DNA of 64,000 bases, taken from the NCBI RefSeq assembly GCF_004027225.2, contig NC_044297.2, positions 1,773,569-1,837,568 on the forward strand, written 5' to 3'. A program made the position numbers and the translations under genes. Shown piece by piece: positions 32,301 through 38,900 of this stretch. Below the pieces are notes generated by a model that searched no databases, was not told the DNA's origin, and worked only from the letters and a program-made list of their open reading frames with translations. This DNA is from Strigops habroptila (Eukaryota > Chordata > Aves > Psittaciformes > Psittacidae). The number at the start of each line of letters is the position of its first letter. Position 1 is the stretch's first letter.

Positions 32301-33650
32301 AGCATCAGAAAAAGGAGTTCTTCTATTTCTCACATCTGCTATGAACAGGTAAAGCAGCACCTTATTGTCATTTAGCAAACTCAATGCAGTAACTTGAGAG
32401 ATGAGGGAAACAGAAACATTCAGACCAAGACAGGAAGAGTCATCATTTCATCAAGGGTAATTTACAGAGAGAGTTATTTAACCTCTAAAAACATTTCAGC
32501 TACAGTCACATAATTCCAGTGACAGAGCACAAGTGGAAATAGAAACCTGACTTCCTTTATGCTGCACAAGGCAAGGCTGACTGTCCAACCCGCTTATATC
32601 CTCCCTTTGTTAGGGAGAGGCAAAATGACAATTAAAGCCAACTAAAGACACCTAAAGCTGTGTCTGCCAGCTGTCCCCGGGTCAAACACTGTTCTATCCA
32701 GAGCTGGCTGCCCCTGCTCGACCTTTGGCTACACACAACTGCCTTTCCTGCCCTTGCAAAAGTTCTAACACATGTAAAATCACAGAATCCTTTAGGTTAG
32801 AAAAGAGCTTTAAGCTCATCAAGTCCAACCGTTCCCCAGCGCTGCCAAGGCCACCACTAACTCATGGCACTGAGGCCTCGGCTACACGGGGTGTGAACAC
32901 TTGCAGGGACGGTGACTCCAGCCCTGCCCTGGGCAGCCTGTTCCAATGCCTGAGCACCCTCTGGGGAAGGAATTGTTCCTCAGCTCCATCTAAACCTGCC
33001 CTGGCACAGCTTGAGGCCGTTTCCTCTTGTCCCATCACTTGTTGCCTGGGAGAAGAGACTGACTCAGCTCGCAACAACCTCCTTTCAGGTAATATACAAG
33101 GAAAAAAACATAACGAAAGAAAAGAAAGATATCTCAGGTCACACCTAACATTTACCAGACGTTATTTTATTAAAAACACAGCTTCCATTGCGAGTAAGCA
33201 AGCCTGTTACCTGGCACAGATAGATCTTATGCAAGTTCCACTCCTCTCCCAGGGCACAGATCTTGATATCGCTGTTCTCCCCGTTCAAAAACAGAGTCAG
33301 GTAAATGTACTCGGACGTGCTTTTGAACTTCTTCCTATACAAAAAGGCAGAGACACAGAAACAACACTAAATACAAAGCACCCAACAGGGTGTTTATCCT
33401 CCCCCGGTGCCCTCAAGGCATCACTTCCCGTCGCTTCGCCGGCACCACCGCCATGACCGAGCCCGCTCCCCCCGCTCCCCCCCAGCCCGGACCTGCGGCG
33501 GCCGCTGGGGAGCCGCTCGTCCCCGCTGTCGCTGTCGCTGTCCCCGCGGCCCCTCTTGCTGCCGCGGCCGCCGCTCCCTGCGGCCGCCCCGTCGGCGAGC
33601 GGGAGGCGCTCCCAGCGCCGCCGCAGGTCCCGGCTCAGCAGCGAGCCCAT
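14261..33650 (-). CDS. GMCL1: Germ cell-less protein (BTB/BACK adaptor), complete, 14 exons
   Basis: Germ cell-less proteins are BTB adaptors for CUL3 ubiquitin ligases, found at the nuclear envelope and linked to germ-cell development. Exons (- strand order): 33650-33493, 33334-33211, 31391-31295, 30279-30182, 29716-29604, 28932-28867, 28695-28611, 28485-28395, 27939-27799, 22912-22843, 17654-17579, 15968-15823, 15620-15533, 14353-14261. They join in frame to 481 codons plus TGA; human is about 515 aa, the difference lying in the N-terminal exon. The start was chosen at MGSLLSR because it matches human MGSLSSR; a further in-frame ATG lies 20 codons upstream. MGSLLS fits an N-myristoylation motif (Gly2, Ser6). 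The basic KRGRG and GRRRKKFK clusters around an acidic DSDSDSGDE stretch look like a nuclear signal. The BTB domain is in exons 2-5, BACK in 6-9, and the conserved GCL C-terminus in 10-14. Exon 1 has a weak GTCCGG donor. Confidence 0.97.
15533..15620 (-). CDS. GMCL1: GMCL1 exon 13
   Basis: 88 bp, [20 protein letters not shown], then QILSLEKDQ. The donor is GTATGT. Confidence 0.97.
15823..15968 (-). CDS. GMCL1: GMCL1 exon 12
   Basis: 146 bp, [20 protein letters not shown], then [20 protein letters not shown]. The most conserved part of the GCL C-terminal domain. Confidence 0.97.
16315..17022 (+). mobile_element. CR1 LINE, 0.7 kb (GMCL1 intron 11)
   Basis: Sense on the + strand, ending in GGCTGGGATTCTGTGATT, the CR1 3' end. 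It includes the CTGGAGAGGGGCTTTGGACA block and the GTGTCCCTGCCCGTGGCAGG block of the second 3' end type. One of the longest copies here; 5'-truncated. Confidence 0.9.
17579..17654 (-). CDS. GMCL1: GMCL1 exon 11
   Basis: 76 bp, [20 protein letters not shown], then AEDGD. The donor is GTAAGT. Confidence 0.96.
17886..18273 (-). mobile_element. Older CR1 LINE fragment (GMCL1 intron 10 side)
   Basis: Located just upstream of GMCL1 exon 11. It begins AGAATCATAGACAGTTTGGG and contains CCAGCCTGGCCTGGAATGTC. It has diverged clearly from the other copies and resembles an ancient avian CR1 type. Confidence 0.85.
20690..21153 (+). mobile_element. CR1 LINE fragment (GMCL1 intron 10)
   Basis: + strand, antisense to GMCL1. 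From GAGCTGGACCCCTCACTACA through AGCCTGGAGAAGAGAAGGCT to GGGATTCTATGATC. Very similar to the 3' half of the copy at 16,315. Confidence 0.9.
21595..22086. repeat. 34-bp minisatellite, 14 units (GMCL1 intron 10)
   Basis: Tandem units start every 34 bp from 21,611 to 22,053 with no indels; a degenerate half unit precedes them. Each unit reads CTCAATGGCAATGCAATGCC followed by ACCATGGAATCTTC (type A) or ACCATGGAAGTTTC (type B). The unit order is A A B B A A B B B A A A A and then a terminal variant with ACGGTG. Near-perfect identity implies recent expansion and probable length polymorphism. 34 is not a multiple of 3, so each frame runs through all three phases, and none contains a stop on the + strand. 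That is why three overlapping 156-176-codon ORFs occur here; they are not evidence of a protein. Confidence 0.97.
22843..22912 (-). CDS. GMCL1: GMCL1 exon 10
   Basis: 70 bp, [20 protein letters not shown], then NDI. The donor is GTAGGT. Confidence 0.95.
23083..23708 (+). mobile_element. CR1 LINE with internal deletion (GMCL1 intron 9)
   Basis: + strand. From AGGTTCAACAAAGCTCAGTG to GATTCTGTGACTCTATGAT. Highly similar to the copy at 33,845-34,495 in opposite orientation. It lacks the same approximately 152 bp as the copy at 5,574-5,867, with the identical junction at about 23,587. Confidence 0.92.
27258..27786 (-). mobile_element. CR1 LINE fragment at GMCL1 exon 9 donor
   Basis: - strand, sense to GMCL1. 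Begins AGAATCATAGAATCGTTGAA and ends in GAGGTGCAGCCTCACCAATG. It carries the complete segment deleted from two other copies (27,372-27,523). Its truncated 5' end is only 12 bp from the exon 9 splice donor. Confidence 0.92.
27799..27939 (-). CDS. GMCL1: GMCL1 exon 9
   Basis: 141 bp, [20 protein letters not shown], then [20 protein letters not shown]. The donor GTGAGT at 27798 lies 12 bp from the end of a CR1 insertion. Confidence 0.97.
28395..28485 (-). CDS. GMCL1: GMCL1 exon 8
   Basis: 91 bp, [20 protein letters not shown], then [10 protein letters not shown]. Confidence 0.97.
28611..28695 (-). CDS. GMCL1: GMCL1 exon 7
   Basis: 85 bp, [20 protein letters not shown], then VYTTLKK. BACK domain. 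Confidence 0.96.
28867..28932 (-). CDS. GMCL1: GMCL1 exon 6
   Basis: 66 bp, [24 protein letters not shown] domain helix. Confidence 0.96.
29604..29716 (-). CDS. GMCL1: GMCL1 exon 5
   Basis: Residues 160-196: [20 protein letters not shown], then [21 protein letters not shown] to BACK transition. Confidence 0.97.
30182..30279 (-). CDS. GMCL1: GMCL1 exon 4 (BTB)
   Basis: Residues 127-159: [20 protein letters not shown], then AAACMLQL. Helices that in BTB adaptors face CUL3. Confidence 0.97.
30468..30742 (-). mobile_element. CR1 LINE 3' fragment (GMCL1 intron 3)
   Basis: Begins AGAATCCCAGACTGGTCTGT and carries the CCTTCCACTAGAGCAGGTTG block. - strand, in the intron between exons 3 and 4. Confidence 0.88.
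31295..31391 (-). CDS. GMCL1: GMCL1 exon 3 (BTB)
   Basis: Residues 95-126: [16 protein letters not shown], then [13 protein letters not shown]. The YFSSMFSG core is typical of BTB domains. Confidence 0.96.
31392..33210 (-). other. GMCL1 intron 2
   Basis: 1.8-kb intron. Apart from the CR1 copy at 32,779-33,092, which ends about 120 bp from exon 2, I see no repeat or coding signal. Confidence 0.8.
32779..33092 (-). mobile_element. CR1 LINE 3' fragment (GMCL1 intron 2)
   Basis: Begins AATCACAGAATCCTTTAGGT and continues with the AAGAGCTTTAAGCTCATCAA block. It ends with the CTCCTTTCAGGTA variant also seen in the copy at 1,842. Confidence 0.9.
33211..33334 (-). CDS. GMCL1: GMCL1 exon 2 (BTB start)
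   Basis: Residues 53-94: [36 protein letters not shown]. Start of the BTB fold, nearly identical to human. Confidence 0.97.
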
Positions 33651-33835
33651 GGCCGCGGCCCGGTGAGGAGCTGCGGAGCCGGGGCCGGCTGCGGCCCCCG
33701 GAGCCTCCACAAAAGGCCGTTGGCGGCCGCCGCGGGTCTGCGCCTGCGCGGGGAGGGGCTGAGGAGCTGCACCGCGGCTGCCCCAGGGCCATGGAGCCCG
33801 GCACCGCTGCCGCTGACCCGCGGCACTGAGCGCCC
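33430..33835 (-). promoter_or_regulatory. GMCL1: GMCL1 CpG-island promoter
   Basis: Dense CpG stretch covering exon 1 and about 180 bp upstream of the ATG at 33,650. TGCGCCTGCGCG at 33,739-33,750 resembles an NRF1 site, and several GC boxes are present. No TATA box. The transcription start is not determinable by eye, but probably lies within about 100 bp upstream of the ATG. Confidence 0.75.
33493..33650 (-). CDS. GMCL1: GMCL1 exon 1, coding part
   Basis: Residues 1-52, very GC-rich. Myristoylation-type MGSLLSR start, glycine-rich linker, [14 protein letters not shown], then PSGRR. The donor at 33492 is GTCCGG; the phase agrees with human, where RRKK follows. Confidence 0.88.
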
Positions 33836-33844
33836 CCGGTGCCG

Positions 33845-34495
33845 CTTGAGGCCGCTTCGCCTTGTCCCATCCCTTGGGAGCAGAGACCAGCCCCCTCCTG
33901 GCTCCATCCTCCTGTCAGGCAGTTGCAGAGAGCGATAAGGTCCCCCCTGAGCCTTCTCTTCTCCAGACTAAACCCCCCCAGGTCCCTCAGCCGTTCCTCA
34001 TCACACTTGTGCTCCAGGCCCTGCACCAGCTCCGGTGCCCTTCTCTGGCCCCGCTCCAGCACCTCAATGTCTCTCTTGCAGTGAGGGGCCCAGAACTGAC
34101 ACAGGATTCGAGGTGCAGCCTCACCAGTGCCCAGCGCAGGGGGACAGTCACTGCCCTGGCCCTGCTGCCACACTGGTGCTGAGCCAGGCCAGGATGCTGG
34201 TGGCTTCTTGGCTGCCTGGGCACAAGCTGCTCATGTTCAGCTCCATCAATCAGAACCTCCAGGTCCTTTCCCATGAGCAGTTTCCAGCAACAATTCCCCA
34301 AGCCTGGAGTGTTGCATGGGGCTGTTGTGGCCCAAGCACAGGACCTGGCACTGAGCCTTGTTGAACCTCATCCCACTGGCCACAGCCCATGGATCCAACC
34401 TGTTCCAATACCTGATCACCTTTTTGATGAAGAAATTGTTCCCAATATCCAACCTAAACCTCTCCCAGCACAGCTTGAGGCCAGGAAAGTGCCTG
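33845..34495 (-). mobile_element. CR1 LINE abutting the GMCL1 promoter
   Basis: - strand copy running from TTGTCCCATCCCTTGGGAGC to about GAGGCCAGGAAAGTGCCTGC. It includes the region upstream of the usual truncation points (CAAGCCTGGAGTGTTGCATG). Toward GMCL1 it fades into CpG-rich DNA; GACCCGCGGCACTGAG at about 33,817 resembles CR1 ACCCATGGCACTGAGG with CpG-type changes, so the element may extend to about 33,790. Confidence 0.88.
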
Positions 34496-34571
34496 CAGAG
34501 CACAGAAGTTGAGAAAAAGATGACTGTGGTTACTTCCCCATCACCTCCCCAGAGTGCACAGTCATGGCAGT

Positions 34572-35853
34572 AGGTACAGAAACAAATCATTTATTATTAA
34601 AAAGTCAGCAACATAAGGCATTTAAACACAAACTCAAGCCTGAGCACATCTGGTAAGCACTGGGTAAGACAATTCTTCTTTCACTGAGCTTCAGTGGAAC
34701 TGGAAAAAGCTCCACTGGAAAAAGCTCTGCCTCCACTCCCACCAAAACTAAGGAATGTGTCTCCAGTTGCAGCATGGAAAGGAAGAAAATGATTTTATTT
34801 GAGGCCACAGCAGTATCTCCTATTCAAGCCAACAGTAGCCTAGTTTAGAAGAAAATGTGTGTCCCAATTGGGTGTAGGCCATATCAGTATTTGTACCTTT
34901 GGATTCCAACCGCTGTCTGATGCCTTCAAAACAGGGTTATTTACCAACAGCTAAAAATAAATATTTGAACTGCTAAGCCAAGCAAGCAGCACATTTCTGC
35001 AGTGAAAACAATGCTCAGCTTAACAGGCAGGTGTGTAGGGTCTGAGGGAAAAGCCTCTTCCAGAGGTTGGCCTGCAGATACAAAACAGGACCCTCTAAGA
35101 ACAGCGTCACACAGGGCTCCAGCCAGGACAAGGCACCTCCTCTAAGGCACCAGGGAGTGCTGATGAGGTTTTGGGGGGACTGGTTGTTCCTTAAAAGGCA
35201 CCATTCTAATGACATCCCTTTATCCAGAGGAAGAATCTGTAATAGAAGCCTCATGATTTATACTCCCACAAGTCAAGGAAGCCAAGAACATGGGGCTGCT
35301 GCATAACCAGGGCAGCAAGAGAGTTCTCTGATGTCACCAGCAACATCTTCCTTTCCTACAGATCTACAGGCAACATATACATTAAGTGCATAATGCCCCA
35401 CACTAACAGGGCAAGTTAAGACCTAAACATGCTTGTATTTTAGATGATTGAGTTGTGGTTTAATTACCTTGCAAAAACTGAAGCATTCTGCACTCTCCAT
35501 TGGTGAGGTTAATTTTACCTTGTGCAGCCTCTCACATTCTGCATCCAAGTTTGCTTTGGTTGATAAGTTTTGCAACAGCAAAGGGACAGCTTGTCAGGAA
35601 ATGATTTAGCTTTTATATATTGGGTTACAGCATTCTCTTTAAGATGGGCTTTACTAGCTCAACTAGTAGGCAAATGGGTGTTCCAAGCATAAAAGCATAT
35701 CAAAAGGGTCAACTGGAATGGCCATTATCTAATGAGAACATTAACCCAAGTCAATGCTCATAGCAATTAATAAGATATTTGGGAAAAAAATTACAAGACA
35801 GAAATCCTTAGGATCAGCCACTTCCCATCACCCAGGCAGTAACCAGGCATCCT
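34572..35853 (-). other. ANXA4: ANXA4 3' UTR
   Basis: About 1.3 kb from the ANXA4 stop to the AATAAA on the - strand at 34,595-34,590. It stops just short of the CR1 that abuts the GMCL1 promoter, so ANXA4 and GMCL1 are separated by little more than that CR1. Confidence 0.65.
34590..34595 (-). terminator. ANXA4: ANXA4 polyadenylation signal
   Basis: Reads AATAATAAATGA on the - strand. The nearest canonical signal upstream of the CR1/GMCL1 promoter block. Confidence 0.6.
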
Positions 35854-35913
35854 TTAATCCTCCCCACCACAGAGTCTGAGCAGCACTTTCCTATAGTCTC
35901 CTGAGCAGTCTCC
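35854..35913 (-). CDS. ANXA4: ANXA4 coding exon 12 with stop
   Basis: [19 protein letters not shown], then TAA at 35856-35854. Confidence 0.97.
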   Translation of the reverse strand, partial: GDCSGDYRKVLLRLCGGED

Positions 35914-38900
35914 CTGGAGAGAGAAGGAGAAAGGAATGTGGTTAGTTTTACATCTCCATGCAAGGCTGGATTCTTCCCAGCACATATGATTGTTGTAGGG
36001 TTTGTGTCCTCTTTGGCAACTTAAGAACATTCAGGAACATTTTCAGTACATAAATGTAAAGTCTTCTTAATTCCACCTCCTCTAAAACACCCAATAGGTG
36101 TCAAGGAGGGACCTGCCTCCTTCAAGCTGTTTAGCAAATCCAGCTCCTTGTTTCCAACACTGGAAAGCTCACCTTAATGAAGGAGTAGAGTGATTTCCCA
36201 TACATGGTCAGGAATTCCCTTCGGATATCCAGCATATCTATTTCAGAGCGGGACACCATCACTCGGATCAGTGTGTTGTCATCTGTTCCCAAGCCCTAAA
36301 GGAATAAACCAACTTTACAACTAAGTACAAAGCATTTTGGATAAATCAGTGACAGACCCAAAGGTTTTATCACTTGGTCTTCTGCGGGATCTGTTCGTAG
36401 TTAGAGCATGTTTGCATTGATGGAGTGATCCACTAGCAGCTAATGATTGTTGTGATGCTACTGACTCAAGCAAGGAAAGGCAAAGGGAAGGGAAAATAAT
36501 CTCACACCAAAAGCTCTTTACCTTCATGGATTTATACAGTCTTTCAGCAAAATATGCAGGTTTATTCCGCATGCACTTTACTGTAAGGGAATGAGAACAA
36601 GAGAATTAACACCAATAAAAACAGAAAGAGAGGATCTTCCAAACCTTTACAGTGCTTTCTCAGTGCAGGTGTTTATTCTGTAAAGATGCAACTCAGGGCC
36701 AACAAACAGCAAGTACAATGCAGACATCCATCATGATCTGTTATAAATTGATGTCTCCATGCCCAGTGAACAGTAATATTTTCTTTAAGGCTTTAATGCT
36801 TCCTGACAGCAAATGTCAGCTACCAAAGCACCACTTGTGAAAGCAAATGTCATAAAGCACAGGATCTTCTCACCCAATTGTATCTGCAATGATTAGAACA
36901 CTGTGGCTTGCAAAAAAGCCCCAATGGAGCTGCCTTGTGAAGCTCCATAAAGAGCCTGCCACGGCAAGATACAATATCTCTGATCATTTAAGTACTTTGT
37001 AGCCGAAGTTTAAAAGCAGGGAACTCACCCACAGCCAGCAAAGCATCTTCCAGGTCTCCTGACATCTCAGATTTAATGCTCTCTGTTATGTCCTTATTAG
37101 CAATTCCTCTGTAGGCATCAAAAACTAGGAGGAAGAGTCAGTGACAAGAAAAGCTTCAGGGCATAACAGTGCGTAAACCATTGAGGATCACTTTGTAAGA
37201 TCAAGCTCCTCATACTCAAACTGAACCTTGTACCATTACTGTAACATTATGAGCTAAATCAGGGCTTGTCCCACAGAAATAACTCATTTTAATTATCAAG
37301 TCTTGCTAATTGGCCTACCACTGCTGCTAGCATTCTCCAGAATTGATAGTGATGGCAGTTTAAATGCTCTGCCCCAAAGGAAGTCACACTTCATCATCTA
37401 CACTTCCTAGGCTGGAGCAGGTTGTACTGATAGTTTTCTCCAGTCCCTTTTTGTCTCAGGAGGGAATAAATTGGTCTCAAACAATTGAATACAACTGGGT
37501 TCTAGGATACCTGCTGTCTCAGGAAGAGTTCACAATCAGTTCATGAGTAAAGTATCTTCCTCAAACAAGGAAAAACATCCAGGACACTGCAGAGGATCTT
37601 ACCTCTTAGTAGGTGGTATCTGTTCCGTGTACAGAGGATGGACATGAATTGTACCTCATCTGTTCCCCATTTCTGCTCCCCAGCTTCATACAGACACTTG
37701 AAGACATTAGGAATAGACAAAGTAAGGCTAATTGAGGAGTCCAGAAAGACCATTAACCTGACACTGCCCAGTCCACCACTAAACCATGTCCCTAGGCCAG
37801 TTTACCCAGTGAACAGCACACCCATCCAAGCCATGAGCACCCAGTTTCTCCAGGAGAATGCTTTGGGAAACAGTGCCAAAGGCTTGACTAAAGTCAAGGT
37901 AGACAACACCCACAGCCTTTCCCTCATGCACTAAGCAGACGACCTTGCCAGAGGAGATCCTTGGTGCTTGAGCACTGCTGGCCTGAAGCTTGTTCAGATC
38001 ACAGATATTTTTCAACAACTACTAACCAAGCATCTCTCAATGGAAATGTCATCTCCCCTCCCAAAAACCCAGCCTGTGTAGAGACTTCTCACCACAGAGT
38101 TGCAAAAGAGATTAAAACCATTATCCCCATTTCATCAGCTGAATCAGAACAGCAAAGCAGCTTCTCTAAGGGCCAAAACTGAGAACAGAGCCCACGTCTC
38201 CACCTAGGGCACTGCTGTGGATGCTTCAGGTTTATTGTTCCACCTTGATAAAAGTGAGGTCTAGAAAAAGCAGGGGTTCACCACACACCACATGTACAAG
38301 AACAGACAGTTCTTGCAAGGAGGCAAGTTGCTACACACCTGAGCATCTTGTTGAGCAAGGGCATCATCCACATAGGTTCCCTCATCTCTATTACCCTGCA
38401 GAGACAGAAGGATGAAAAACTCACTTCACTAGAGCAACTAATGGAAGCAAGTCCTGCAAGTTCCCCATTCAAAACAAGTTACTGGAGATGCACAGTGGGA
38501 TCCTTAAAATGGAATGATAGCTTAGAAATACAGCAAAATCTGGCTCAGATGTGATTTGTACTTTTGAAATGAGCAGCAATACACTCTAACTGGCCCGTGT
38601 TATGAAGAGCACATGGCATTAAGGCATACCCAGAGCACTGCAGGGAATAGCTGTGTGTGAAACACACCTGAGGTGAAATGCAAGGTAAGTGAAATAAAAG
38701 CCAGCCTGAAACACCTCCTCACTGAAGTGAGAGGCACATTAATCAGCAACAGGAAGATTCCCTGTTTTCCTAAGCTGGGACTTACCGTCAGGAGGGACAC
38801 GAGGACTCTCCGAAACATGGAAGATGTGTCAGAGACAATGTCCTCCTCAAGGGTACGGCCATATTCTAGCAAGAGCACACACAGATGCCATCTGTTAGGA

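Noticed and set aside
32725-33456. 243-codon + strand ORF
   Set aside because: It consists of a CR1 fragment followed by antisense of GMCL1 exon 2 and its intron.
33648-33710. GMCL1 start at the upstream in-frame ATG (33,710)
   Set aside because: The downstream MGSLLSR matches the human N-terminus and a myristoylation motif; the upstream 20 codons are low-complexity.
33421-34173. 250-codon - strand ORF and 182-codon + strand ORF near GMCL1 exon 1
   Set aside because: They join CR1 sequence to the CpG island; the true GMCL1 frame is a different one, supported by splicing to exon 2.
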